64,000 bases of DNA from Ardenticatenaceae bacterium (GTDB lineage Bacteria; Chloroflexota; Anaerolineae; Promineifilales; Promineifilaceae). Both the position numbers and the translations under genes were made by a program. The stretch's first letter is position 1, and each line of letters begins with the position of its first letter. The DNA lies in assembly GCA_020634435.1 (NCBI GenBank), contig JACKBS010000016.1:1-64000 (forward strand), given 5' to 3'. Below are positions 45,374-53,959 of the stretch, one piece after another. The notes beneath the pieces were generated by a model, which had not been told where the DNA came from, ran no database searches, and saw only the letters and a list, made by a program, of their open reading frames with translations.

Positions 45374-46863
45374 GACAATACAAACGGCTCGAACGCCAGC
45401 ATCCCATTTTTTCACCCGTTGCCCTGACCTCCACCCTCATTTTGGCGGTGGGTTTGGCCATTTGGGTCTACTTTACCGGCGGACGCGTTTTTAGCCCCGG
45501 CGACCTGTCCGCGCTCAACCACAGCGGCGCACCGATTGCTGACGTCATGTCTCACGCCGACATCGCCGACGACTGCGGCCAGTGCCATGAACCTTTCAAA
45601 GGGGTAAAGGACACGCTCTGCCAGGATTGCCATGAAAACATCGCTGTCGAGCGTGAGGGCGATGGCCTGCACGGCCGTTTGCCCGACGTCACGCAGTGTG
45701 GCAGCTGCCACCTGGAACATCAAGGGCATGAGTACGATTTGAAAACGGCCGCTGTTGCCGATTTTGACCACAGCCTGACCAATTTTGCGCTGACCCATCA
45801 CGATGTAAAAAGCGTCAGTGCGGAAATGGCCTGTGCCGACTGCCACGTTGACGAAGGCAGCTACACCATCGAAAACAGCACCTGCGACAGCTGTCACCGC
45901 GATCTGGACACCGAATTTATGGCCGAACACGCGGAGGCGTACGGCGCAAACTGCCTCAACTGCCACGACGGGCTAGACAGCATGTCTGACTTCACCATGG
46001 CCCAGCACGCCGAGCTATTTGCCCTGACCGGTGCCCACGAAACCACGCGCTGCGAAAACTGCCACGCGGGTGGCGAATTTGAAGGCACGCCGCAAGAATG
46101 TGTCGCCTGCCACGCCGAACCAGAAAAACACCAGGCGATGTTTGGCACCGATTGTGTTGGCTGCCACTCCACCGTCGCCTGGCAGCCGGCCAAGTTTGAC
46201 GATGCCCCATTCGACCACGAACGCACGACTAGCTTTAGCCTGGCGCAACACATGGAAGATTTTGACGGCAGCGCCATCGCCTGCACCCACTGCCACACGG
46301 GCGACGATCCCATTCAGGTGAAAGATGCGACGTGTGAAGGGTGTCATGCAACGGCCGTTCCCACCTTCATGACCGAGCACATTGCCCTGTTTGGCCCCGC
46401 CTGCCAGGATTGCCACGATGGGCTGGACAGCATGGCTAACTTTGATCACGCTACCGTCTTTGCGCTGGATGGCCAGCACGCCACGGCCGAATGCACCGCC
46501 TGCCACGTGAACCAGGTATTCCAGGGCACACCGAAAGAGTGTGTAGCCTGCCACGCCGAGCCAGAAATCCACTTTGGCATCTTTGGCACCGACTGCGCCA
46601 ACTGCCACACGGTAGAAGGCTGGCTACCGGCCCAACTGCGCCAGCACACCTTCCCGTTGGACCACGGCGAGCAGGGCACGCTGGAATGCACCGCCTGCCA
46701 CACTGGCACCAGCTACACCGTCTACGACTGCACCACCTGCCATGAGCACAATTTAGACGAGATGGTGGACAAACATGATGAACTCAATCTTTCCCAGGCC
46801 GAATTGATGGACTGCGCTTCTTGCCATCCAACGGGGCATGAGGCTGAAGAAGAGGATGATTGA
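45370..46863 (+). CDS. 18-heme c-type cytochrome, membrane-anchored
   Basis: 497 residues with 18 CxxCH motifs from about residue 71 to 489 (first CGQCH, last CASCH). A single N-terminal membrane helix (about 17-37) keeps the protein on the outside of the membrane. Two blocks are alike: CQDCHDGLDSM/CLNCHDGLDSM followed by ECVACHAEPE, which shows internal duplication. Extra His residues in the FDH and HAELFALTG segments are likely sixth ligands. The family (cytochrome c3/c7-like) acts as an electron wire. The start is GTG, overlapping the cytochrome b stop by 4 bases. Confidence 0.92.
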   Translation: MRQYKRLERQHPIFSPVALTSTLILAVGLAIWVYFTGGRVFSPGDLSALNHSGAPIADVMSHADIADDCGQCHEPFKGVKDTLCQDCHENIAVEREGDGLHGRLPDVTQCGSCHLEHQGHEYDLKTAAVADFDHSLTNFALTHHDVKSVSAEMACADCHVDEGSYTIENSTCDSCHRDLDTEFMAEHAEAYGANCLNCHDGLDSMSDFTMAQHAELFALTGAHETTRCENCHAGGEFEGTPQECVACHAEPEKHQAMFGTDCVGCHSTVAWQPAKFDDAPFDHERTTSFSLAQHMEDFDGSAIACTHCHTGDDPIQVKDATCEGCHATAVPTFMTEHIALFGPACQDCHDGLDSMANFDHATVFALDGQHATAECTACHVNQVFQGTPKECVACHAEPEIHFGIFGTDCANCHTVEGWLPAQLRQHTFPLDHGEQGTLECTACHTGTSYTVYDCTTCHEHNLDEMVDKHDELNLSQAELMDCASCHPTGHEAEEEDD

Positions 46864-46910
46864 TTTACCCCCACCCTAACCCTCCCCCTGGCAGGGCTGA
46901 GGGGAGGACA

Positions 46911-48085
46911 CCTTTTCAGGTAATTCTAGGGTCGGGTAGAAATTGTAAATTGATAAAATGGTTATGTCTCAGCACAAATTCAAAGAAGAATTGAATCCCC
47001 TCTTTGAACAGGCTCCAATGGCGACGTTTGGTGCCATCTTCATGGCGTTGCATAGGTTGCGTACGCTCCTGGGCCGCCGCAACACTGCCCAAAGCAAGCG
47101 ACCAAGCATAGGCAACCACCAGCAAAACAAGCAGACGACCCATGTGGTCTGGATGACTGATACGACTGTCGGACCACTGCCAGCCACCACTTTTCAGGTC
47201 GCGAAAGCTTTGTTCCTGCCAATTTCGGTTCGCATACTCGAAACCAGTCAGCGTGGTGTCGTTGGTTACCAGCGCCCACGGCTGGTCATAGCCAGCACGC
47301 CAAATAGCATGAGCCGTTGCGGGCAACCGACCTCGCTGCTTGAAGACAAGCCCAGCAACCGACCACTGTTCACCAGCTTGCACCATGTGGGCAATGGCCA
47401 AATCGCCTTCATCGGTACATACCTTTGTCATGCTGGTCACGCGGAACAGATAGTACCATCCCAGGTTAGCCACAGCCTGACACAAATCAGGCGAGGTTCC
47501 AATGCCCCGGTCGGCCAGCACGACCACCTCTCTGTTTGTGGCGATACCCTTCTGGACCGCTTGCAACAAGGTTGTGATCAGGCCCACTTGCCCCTCGGCT
47601 GGATATTGCTCATGATTGTTAGCCAGGTAACAACGCCACGCCAAGGGAATACACCGACCCTCCCAAGCGACGCCCACAACCATGACTGCCAGGCGGTCTT
47701 GCAACTTCGTTTCATCGACCAGCAGATAAAGCTTCCCCGGCGGCAATTGACTAACAATCCAGGCAGTCCATTGCGCGAAGAAGGCGTGCAGCGGAAACAG
47801 CGCATTGTCCAGAAAACGTCGCAAGCGTCGGGCGCAGCTCTCAATTTTCTCACCTGTCGCTACCTGGCGGGCAATCTGCTGCTGTTGGCAACTTTCTGCA
47901 CGCATGATGCCGATAGTAAACAAGCCGACATTTTCAACTTGCCAGCTATTGAGACAAGGCAAATGGGTGGCAATTGTTTGAATCCATTGATAAAGTACGG
48001 GATAGCTCATTTTGGACTCCTTCTGACGTTTTAGAAGACATCAGAATTGTCCTCGATGAGCTATTCTTTTTCCAACTCCCAAACA
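46911..48085 (-). mobile_element. Insertion sequence, IS4-like, about 1.17 kb
   Basis: One transposase gene fills nearly the whole element. It is inserted between the 18-heme cytochrome gene and the ferredoxin gene, in the opposite direction. Exact ends are not resolved: no clear terminal inverted repeat is seen except the palindrome arms outside. It contains no ACGGCCGT, unlike the surrounding DNA, which suggests it arrived recently. Confidence 0.7.
46916..48010 (-). CDS. IS4-like DDE transposase
   Basis: 364 residues, complete. The DDE triad can be placed in LYLLVDETKL (Asp, about 97), VVLADRGIG (Asp, about 167) and YANRNWQEQSFRDLKSGG (Glu, about 272; the YxxRxxxExxxRxxK wording is the IS4 signature). 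The N-terminus is a helical region with a CARRLRRFLDNAL segment. It looks intact and so may be active. Confidence 0.9.
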   Translation of the reverse strand: MSYPVLYQWIQTIATHLPCLNSWQVENVGLFTIGIMRAESCQQQQIARQVATGEKIESCARRLRRFLDNALFPLHAFFAQWTAWIVSQLPPGKLYLLVDETKLQDRLAVMVVGVAWEGRCIPLAWRCYLANNHEQYPAEGQVGLITTLLQAVQKGIATNREVVVLADRGIGTSPDLCQAVANLGWYYLFRVTSMTKVCTDEGDLAIAHMVQAGEQWSVAGLVFKQRGRLPATAHAIWRAGYDQPWALVTNDTTLTGFEYANRNWQEQSFRDLKSGGWQWSDSRISHPDHMGRLLVLLVVAYAWSLALGSVAAAQERTQPMQRHEDGTKRRHWSLFKEGIQFFFEFVLRHNHFINLQFLPDPRIT

Positions 48086-48237
48086 TGTCCTCCCCTCAGC
48101 CCTGGCAGGGGGAGGGAACTTGGCCCCCTCGCCCTTGAGGGAGAGGGCTGGGGTGAGGGTGAAATGACAGCCACCCGTTACCAACGGCAAACTATTGACA
48201 CTTACACACTGACGCTACCGCAGGAAAAGGATGTTGC

Positions 48238-48558
48238 ATGAGTTTTTTGGATGCATTGCGAAAACGGAAAAAGGATGAAGAAACGGCCGTTCCCGAAGCC
48301 ATGATTCAGCTGGGGCGCGTGGTGGCGGATGCCAGCCGCTGCGTGCAGTGTGGCATTTGTGGCTACAACTGCCCGGTCGGCATCCCTGTGCGCGATTATG
48401 CCCGGCAGGGCATGCCCGTCAGCGATGCGGCCTGTATTAGCTGTGGCAACTGCGTCAACGTTTGCCCGCGCGGCACGCTGCGCTGGGAAACCCAGGCCCA
48501 CGTCATTGTGATGGACCGGTTTGCCGCCCAGATGGGTGAAATGGCCAGTGGAGATTAA
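48238..48558 (+). CDS. 2[4Fe-4S] ferredoxin-type protein
   Basis: 106 residues. Two cluster motifs are visible: CVQCGICGYNCPVG (about residues 35-48) and CISCGNCVNVCPRG (about 66-79), each with the CxxCxxCxxxCP layout. A short basic N-terminus (LRKRKKDEE) and an acidic end flank them. It is cytoplasmic and its gene directly abuts the FAD oxidoreductase gene (stop then ATG, no gap), so it probably carries electrons from that flavoprotein to the cytochrome b. A TTGACA at 48195-48200 may be its -35 box, but no good -10 is seen. Confidence 0.9.
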   Translation: MSFLDALRKRKKDEETAVPEAMIQLGRVVADASRCVQCGICGYNCPVGIPVRDYARQGMPVSDAACISCGNCVNVCPRGTLRWETQAHVIVMDRFAAQMGEMASGD

Positions 48559-49899
48559 ATGATGCGCTACGTGATTATTGGCAACGGCGCAGCAGGCGCA
48601 ACGGCCGCTCAAACCATCCGGCAGCACGACGCCACCGGGGAAATCGTTGTGCTCACCGCCGAACCGTATCCGATGTATTCCCGACCTGGCCTGGCCTACG
48701 TGCTCATCAAAGAGGTGCCGCCAGAGCAAATCATGGCCCGCACCCTGGACTGGTACGAGGAATGGGGCATTAACTTGGTGCTAGGCGAGGCGGTGAGTTT
48801 GGATGTGGAACAGCAGATGGTTTGGTTGGCAGACGGCCGTTCCCTCCCCTACGATCGCCTGCTCATTGCCACCGGTGCCAGAGCCACCCCACCGCCCTAC
48901 GCTGGTGCCGAACTGGATGGCGTGGTCTACCTGGATACCCTCGACGGCACCAAGGAGCTGGTCAAAAAGACCCGCCGCGCGCGCCGCGCCGTGATTATCG
49001 GCGGGGGCATTACTGCACTGGAACTCACCGAAGGGCTAAGCCATCGCGGCATCGACACCCACTACTTTTTGCGCCGGGATCGCCTCTGGGGGCAAGTATT
49101 TAACGACGAGGAAGCCGCCCTGCTGGAAAAGAAGATGAAAGCCCACCACGTGCATATCCACTACAACACTGAAGCCGTGGAAATTTTGGGCGACCGCAAA
49201 GGGCGCGTGCGTGGCGTGCGCCTGAAGGACGGCGGCGAATTTAAGTGCGATCTGGTCGGCGTAGCCATTGGCGTGAAGCCGCTGATCGACGTGGTGGCCA
49301 ACAGCCCCATCGCCACCGACCGGGCTATCCTGGTGAATGAGCGGATGCAAACCAACGTGCCCAACGTTTACGCTGCGGGTGACTGCGCCCAGGTGTACGA
49401 CCGCTGGACAGAGAAGCACATGCTGGACATTCTCTGGCCCAGCGCCGTGGCCGAAGGCAACGCTGCCGGACTCAACATGGTGGGCAAGCCATACGAATAT
49501 GAGAAGGGCAGCCCGTTTAACGCCTGTTTGCTCTTTGGCCTGCACATCACCACGATGGGGCAAATTAATCCCCGCCGGGATGATGACGCGGACGAGCCGC
49601 AAATTTTGCAGCACGTGTCGCGCGGCTCCAGCGAAGTTTGGTACACACACCCACGGCCGTATCGCAGTGCCTGGGCCGCCGAAAACGACAACACCATTCG
49701 CCTGGTGCTCAGCGGCGATTATCTGGTGGGCGCGCTGGTCATCGGTGAACAAAGCCTCACCGACTCGCTGCGCTACCTCATTGAGCACCAGGTAAACATT
49801 GGCGACATGTTTGAAGAACTCAGCGCAGGCGGCCCGCGAATGCGCCGCTGCCTGATGCAGTTCTGGCAATCCATTTTGCCGGAACCGACTAGAGTTTAG
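48559..49899 (+). CDS. FAD-dependent NAD(P) oxidoreductase (pyridine disulfide reductase fold)
   Basis: 446 residues. FAD-binding IIGNGAAGATAAQTIR at the N-terminus, the NAD(P)-binding VIIGGGITALELTEGLSHRG near residue 145, LLIATGARATPP, and the second FAD motif VPNVYAAGDCAQV near 270. The arrangement is that of NirB-like and rubredoxin-reductase-like proteins. No redox Cys pair is seen, so it is a one-cofactor electron transferase. It probably oxidises NAD(P)H and reduces the ferredoxin encoded just before it, or runs in reverse. Confidence 0.92.
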   Translation: MMRYVIIGNGAAGATAAQTIRQHDATGEIVVLTAEPYPMYSRPGLAYVLIKEVPPEQIMARTLDWYEEWGINLVLGEAVSLDVEQQMVWLADGRSLPYDRLLIATGARATPPPYAGAELDGVVYLDTLDGTKELVKKTRRARRAVIIGGGITALELTEGLSHRGIDTHYFLRRDRLWGQVFNDEEAALLEKKMKAHHVHIHYNTEAVEILGDRKGRVRGVRLKDGGEFKCDLVGVAIGVKPLIDVVANSPIATDRAILVNERMQTNVPNVYAAGDCAQVYDRWTEKHMLDILWPSAVAEGNAAGLNMVGKPYEYEKGSPFNACLLFGLHITTMGQINPRRDDDADEPQILQHVSRGSSEVWYTHPRPYRSAWAAENDNTIRLVLSGDYLVGALVIGEQSLTDSLRYLIEHQVNIGDMFEELSAGGPRMRRCLMQFWQSILPEPTRV

Positions 49900-49978
49900 A
49901 AGTGAAAAGTAAAAAGTGAAAAGTGGACTCGACTTGACCCGTCCTAAATATAGTTGACAGATATAATCACCATTTAGG

Positions 49979-50344
49979 ATGGGCAACCTTATGAAAAAAG
50001 AAACCGTCAGACGTTACAGCCTGGCCTTCAAACAACAAGTCGTGCGTGAGTACGAAGCCGGGGCCAGCATCTACAGCTTGCTTAACAAGTACGGCATTGG
50101 CGCACACACAACGGTGCAACGATGGATTGAGCAATACGGCCGTTCCGGCTACCGTGCCGAACTGGTGGTCATTCAAACAGCTGAAGACCAGCAGGGCATC
50201 AAAGCACTCAAACGACGGGTCGCGGAACTGGAATCCGCGCTAGCGCAAAGCACCTTGGACAACCGGATGTTGGCAGCCACGCTCACGGTGGCCAGTGACG
50301 CCTTGGGCGTTGACCTTAAAAAAAATTTCGGCAAGAAATCATAG
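49979..50344 (+). CDS. IS3-family OrfA (helix-turn-helix part)
   Basis: 121 residues. RRYSLAFKQQVVREYEAG, then HTTVQRWIEQYG form the helix-turn-helix that recognises the ends, followed by a leucine-zipper-like helix (ALKRRVAELESALAQSTLD). The start may be the second ATG (MKKETV). The gene ends just after an A8 run (50319-50327) that is the likely frameshift site to orfB. Confidence 0.9.
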   Translation: MGNLMKKETVRRYSLAFKQQVVREYEAGASIYSLLNKYGIGAHTTVQRWIEQYGRSGYRAELVVIQTAEDQQGIKALKRRVAELESALAQSTLDNRMLAATLTVASDALGVDLKKNFGKKS

Positions 50345-51183
50345 ACCATATCCGGCAAGCGGGCCAAGTGCCCACTCAGGCCGCCGTGACCTGGTTTGGC
50401 ATCAGCCGCCAAGCCTACTTTCAAGCCAAGCAGCGGCAACAGCAGCAGGAAGCTGAAAATCAGCTCATCCTGAACTTGGTCAAAGAAAAACGGCGGCTGC
50501 ATCCCCAGATGGGCGGGCGCAAGCTGTACCATGAGCTGCGACCCTGCTGGGAAAACCTGGAGATTACTCGTGGTCGGGATGCTTTTTTTGACCTGCTACG
50601 CGCCCACAATTTGTTGATTGTGCCCAAGCGTAATCGACGGCGAACCACCTTAGCTGGCTCCTGGCGTTGTCCCAATCGTCTAGTTGGTTTGACGTTGGCG
50701 ACCACTCATCAGGCGTGGGTTGGTGACATCACCTTCATCACGACGGAAACAGGCTTTGTCTATCTGGCGCTGCTCACAGATGCGTTTTCGCGCTTTATCG
50801 TCGGTTATGATATTTCGGCCTCTTTGGCCACGGAAGGTTGCCTGCGGGCCTTGCAGCTGGCCATCAACCAGGCGCATTGTCCGGTGACCGGATTGATTCA
50901 CCATTCTGACCATGGGGTGCAATACACCTCGTGGTCGTATCGAGACTGTCTCCAAGAGCACCGCTTGCTACCCAGCATGGGTGAGGTGGGCAATTGCTAT
51001 GACAACGCGTTGGCAGAACGCATGAACGGTATTTTAAAGAACGAATATGGTCTGGATGACCTGTTTGTCAATTTGGCGCACGCGCAGCAAGCGGTGGCTG
51101 AAGCAGTTTGGCTGTACAACTATGATCGCCCACATCTGTCGTTGGGCTATGCTAAACCTGCTGAAATTCATTTTGATAACTGA
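50314..51183 (+). CDS. IS3-family OrfB transposase, made by frameshift from OrfA
   Basis: From its first available start (50368) the protein has 271 residues. The integrase core has WVGDITFI (Asp), HHSDHGVQYTS (Asp) and DNALAERMNGILKNEY (Glu), the complete DDE set. In the -1 frame after the A8 run the reading continues FRQEIIDHIRQAGQVPTQAA straight into orfB, which is the usual programmed -1 frameshift that joins OrfA and OrfB. The listed left end marks the shift region. It looks intact. Confidence 0.88.
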
Positions 51184-51342
51184 TGTGAAGTAGTCACTAT
51201 TTTGTGTCAACTTATTTTAGGACTTGACAACTTATCACTTTTTACTTTTCACTTATCACTATTAATCGACCAAAAGCGAAATTATCTATTGTCATCGAAT
51301 CGTATTGGAACCAGAAGTACGCAGTAGCGGAGAAAAGGCATT

Positions 51343-53442
51343 ATGTTAAGACGAATCCTGATTATCCTCTTAGCACTTTTTCTATTTGTGGATATTGTGG
51401 GCGGCGCAGTCTCTTATTCCGTGGCGCGCAGTGGGCCCTATGTGCCCGGCGACCGCTTTTTCCGCGCCCAGACCAACATGGAGCAGCTGTGGCTAAACCG
51501 GCTCAAGCGAGCTGGGGAACCACGGGCCGATTCACTGCTTGATTTGCTAGAGCGGCGTATTGATAATCTGGAACTGCTGCTGGGCGGCGACAATCAACGC
51601 CTGGCCCTGGCTTATCTGGACACAGCGCTGAATCAGGCGATTGACGGCATTGAAGCCGCCCCACAAGAAGCCCAACCGGCCCTCAAGCAACGCCTGCTGC
51701 TGCTCACCGAGCGTACCCTGGCCTTGCTGGATGGAATAGAGCTGGCAGATGGAGATGGCGTGGAGCTAGCAACGGCCGTTTCCACCCTCCTCGACAAATT
51801 GACCGAGTTGCAAATTGCCCTGAGTAATCCCGACCCCACCTCCATCGCTGATATTGCCGATATTGATACCGATTTAGACACACTGGCAAACGATGAAATG
51901 AGCCAGCCAAACGACAGCGACGCCGCAGGCATCCCGGTCAGCCTGGACAATCCGCTAGATGTGCCTTTCCCCGAAGGCTCGCTGGAGCATGAGTTTTTCC
52001 CCCTGACTGGCGGCCACGATAATCTGAAATGTAGCAACTGCCACACGGGCAGCACCTACAAAGGCACGCCCGTCGATTGTGTGAGCTGCCATGCCAAAGA
52101 CGAGCCGCATGAAGGCCAGTTTGGCACCGATTGTGCCTCTTGCCATAGCGTGACGGAGTGGACGGCCGTTTCCTTCGACCACAGCTTGATGGGCAACCAG
52201 GATTGCGCCAACTGCCACACCCCACCCGAAAACCACTTTGCCGGTGCTTGTTCGGCCTGTCACAGCGACACCGACAACTTCGCCAACGCCGTCTTCAACC
52301 ACGACACCATCGGCACCCAGGATTGCGCGGGTTGCCACACCCCACCGGCTAACCATTGGGCGGGCGCTTGTTCTGCCTGCCATTCAGACACGAATAACTT
52401 TGCCAATGCCGTGTTTAACCATGCCACCATTGGCAGCCAGGATTGTTCGTCGTGCCATACGGCCCCGGCTAACCACTGGGCGGGTGCTTGCTCCGCCTGT
52501 CATTCAGACACGAGCAACTTTGCCAACGCCGTGTTTAACCATTCTCTCATTGGCAGCACCGATTGTTCTTCCTGCCACACCGCGCCGGCGAACCATTACG
52601 CGGGTACCTGTGCCGCCTGCCACCAGGACACCGGCAACTTCCGCAACGTCAACTTTAACCACGCCACGATTGGCGGCCAGGATTGTTCGGGCTGCCACAG
52701 CGCCCCAGCCAACCACTTTGCTGGCGCGTGTAATGCCTGCCACCAAGACACGGGCAACTTCAAAAACGCCAATTTCAACCATTCCACGATTGGCGGCACC
52801 GATTGTTCGGCGTGTCACAGCGCCCCGGCCAACCATTGGGGCGGCGCATGCTCGGCCTGTCATCAAGACACGGGCAACTTCAAAAACGCCAACTTCAACC
52901 ACTCAACGATTGGCGGCACCGATTGTTCGGCCTGCCACAGCGCTCCGGCGAACCATTGGGGCGGCGCGTGTTCGGCCTGCCATCAGGACACCGGCAACTT
53001 CAAAAACGCCAATTTCAACCATTCCACGATTGGCGGCACCGATTGTTCGGCGTGCCACAGCGCGCCTGCCAACCACTTTGCCGGAGCATGCAACAGCTGC
53101 CACCAGGACACGGGCAACTTCAAAAACGCCAGCTTTAACCACGCGGGCCTGACGGATTGTGCTTCGTGCCACACGCCACCCGCCAACCATTACGCCGGGC
53201 AATGTTCCGATTGCCACAATACCGATTCATTCTCAGGTGCTTCGTTCAACCACTCGTTCCCCACGGGGCACGGTGGGGCCAACAACAACTGTGCTTCCTG
53301 CCACCCCGGCGGCAACACGTCTAGCTGGACCTGTACCAACTGCCATTCGCAGCAAAAAATGGACGAGGAACACAAGGACGAAAACGGCTACAACGGCAGC
53401 AACTGTACCCAGTGCCATCCCGACGGCCGTAAACACGACTAG
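51343..53442 (+). CDS. 24-heme c-type cytochrome with nine near-identical repeats
   Basis: 699 residues. A signal anchor (about 5-26) precedes a helical domain (about 40-190) of unknown type. From residue 228 come 24 CxxCH motifs. The middle is an array of nine 40-residue units (DCxxCHxxPANHxxGxCxACHxDTxNFxNxxFNH), each with two hemes plus NH and FNH histidines as likely axial ligands. At DNA level the unit is 120 bp and neighbours are almost identical, so it is expanding or being homogenised. Such a rod could extend far from the membrane. The gene is followed by a terminator and belongs functionally with the cytochrome operon, from which an IS3 element separates it. Confidence 0.92.
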   Translation: MLRRILIILLALFLFVDIVGGAVSYSVARSGPYVPGDRFFRAQTNMEQLWLNRLKRAGEPRADSLLDLLERRIDNLELLLGGDNQRLALAYLDTALNQAIDGIEAAPQEAQPALKQRLLLLTERTLALLDGIELADGDGVELATAVSTLLDKLTELQIALSNPDPTSIADIADIDTDLDTLANDEMSQPNDSDAAGIPVSLDNPLDVPFPEGSLEHEFFPLTGGHDNLKCSNCHTGSTYKGTPVDCVSCHAKDEPHEGQFGTDCASCHSVTEWTAVSFDHSLMGNQDCANCHTPPENHFAGACSACHSDTDNFANAVFNHDTIGTQDCAGCHTPPANHWAGACSACHSDTNNFANAVFNHATIGSQDCSSCHTAPANHWAGACSACHSDTSNFANAVFNHSLIGSTDCSSCHTAPANHYAGTCAACHQDTGNFRNVNFNHATIGGQDCSGCHSAPANHFAGACNACHQDTGNFKNANFNHSTIGGTDCSACHSAPANHWGGACSACHQDTGNFKNANFNHSTIGGTDCSACHSAPANHWGGACSACHQDTGNFKNANFNHSTIGGTDCSACHSAPANHFAGACNSCHQDTGNFKNASFNHAGLTDCASCHTPPANHYAGQCSDCHNTDSFSGASFNHSFPTGHGGANNNCASCHPGGNTSSWTCTNCHSQQKMDEEHKDENGYNGSNCTQCHPDGRKHD
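52192..53150 (+). repeat. 120-bp tandem coding repeat of the 24-heme cytochrome
   Basis: Eight full units and a shorter ninth, each coding for 40 residues and two heme sites. Units six and seven encode identical protein. No ACGGCCGT occurs inside the array although both flanks have it. Confidence 0.9.
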
Positions 53443-53446
53443 CCAC

Positions 53447-53486
53447 AAAAAGACGGCCGTTTCCTCCCGGAAACGGCCGTTTTTCT
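53447..53486 (+). terminator. Terminator built from two ACGGCCGT copies
   Basis: ACGGCCGTTTCC (53453-53464), loop TCCC, GGAAACGGCCGT (53469-53480), then TTTTT. A-run on the left. It ends the 24-heme cytochrome transcript. Confidence 0.9.
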
Positions 53487-53601
53487 TTGCCACCCCCCCG
53501 CTAAAACCACCCCCCAACCTGCTTGATTTGTGCCGGGAACGGCCGTATTATATTCCTCGTGTCACGTGATCCAGCTAGCCAACCATAGACAAGGAACCAA
53601 A

Positions 53602-53910
53602 ATGCCTGAACAAATCCAAATTGCTCTCGACCCGGAATTGGGGATTGCCCCCGAAACGCTGATTGCCGCCTGGAATGAGAACGCCCCAACCAGCGACCTC
53701 GGCCCGCTGACCGCTTCGGCCAAGGCGGCCCCAGCTTTTGACCCGACGGCGATCCTCATCGTCCTGAACGCCGCCGTGACCGTCGCCTCCGGGGTTCTCA
53801 CCAGTTTGCTCACCGATCTGCTCAAAGAAAAGTACCTGCCGCAAAAGCCGGAAATCATCGAAATCCACCAGCCCGACGGGCAAAAGATCGTCATCATCAA
53901 AAAGAAATAG
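53602..53910 (+). CDS. Small EACC1-like protein beside a CHAT effector gene
   Basis: 102 residues. After a soluble N-terminal part comes a helix of about 25 residues (ILIVLNAAVTVASGVLTSLL), then LLKEKYLPQKPEIIEIHQ, PDGQKIVIIKKK. This order (hydrophobic helix, basic turn, V/I-rich strand with a DG turn) is how I remember EACC1, a small constant partner encoded next to varied effectors in NTP-dependent conflict systems. The assignment rests on resemblance only. It is upstream of the CHAT protein on the same strand. The RBS AAGGAA lies before the ATG; a frame from 53530 is less likely. Confidence 0.55.
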   Translation: MPEQIQIALDPELGIAPETLIAAWNENAPTSDLGPLTASAKAAPAFDPTAILIVLNAAVTVASGVLTSLLTDLLKEKYLPQKPEIIEIHQPDGQKIVIIKKK

Positions 53911-53959
53911 CCCAGATGACAGTCGCCTGCTTAGTCTTTAAAAAATTAGTTGGGTAAGT

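Larger units (their letters stand above)
46880..48116. repeat. 31-bp inverted arms (46880-46910 and 48086-48116) around an IS
   Basis: Left arm CCCTCCCCCTGGCAGGG... and right arm ...CCCTGGCAGGGGGAGGG are reverse complements at 30 of 31 positions. Without the insertion they would form one long hairpin between the cytochrome gene and the ferredoxin gene. ACA occurs at both inner borders (46908-46910 and 48083-48085) and could be a 3-base target duplication. They could alternatively be the ends of the element itself. A further repeat (CCCTTGAGGGAGAGGG) follows at 48128-48160. Confidence 0.65.
49935..51229 (+). mobile_element. IS3-family insertion sequence, 1295 bp, ends resolved
   Basis: Ends start TG and finish CA. 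The inverted ends read TGACCCGTCCTAAATATAG at left and, as reverse complement, TGTCAAGTCCTAAAATAAG at right, both then going on to TTGACA. The 3-base direct repeat ACT lies on both sides (49932-49934 and 51230-51232). Two overlapping frames encode orfA and orfB. It contains one ACGGCCGT copy (50136-50143). Confidence 0.9.
49901..51253. repeat. 24-bp inverted arms (49901-49924 and 51230-51253) around the IS3 element
   Basis: The arm AGTGAAAAGTAAAAAGTGAA at the left and its near-complement at the right (23 of 24 pairs) would form one hairpin if the IS3 element were removed. The IS was thus inserted into the loop of an intergenic palindrome located just after the FAD oxidoreductase gene, probably its terminator. 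Confidence 0.7.

Noticed and set aside
46958..48034. A 358-codon rightward frame across the IS4-like element
   Set aside because: It is antisense to a transposase with an intact DDE set and resembles no protein I know.
52192..53150. Regular 120-bp repeats considered as a CRISPR array
   Set aside because: Whole units are repeated with no unique spacers and all encode heme motifs in one frame.
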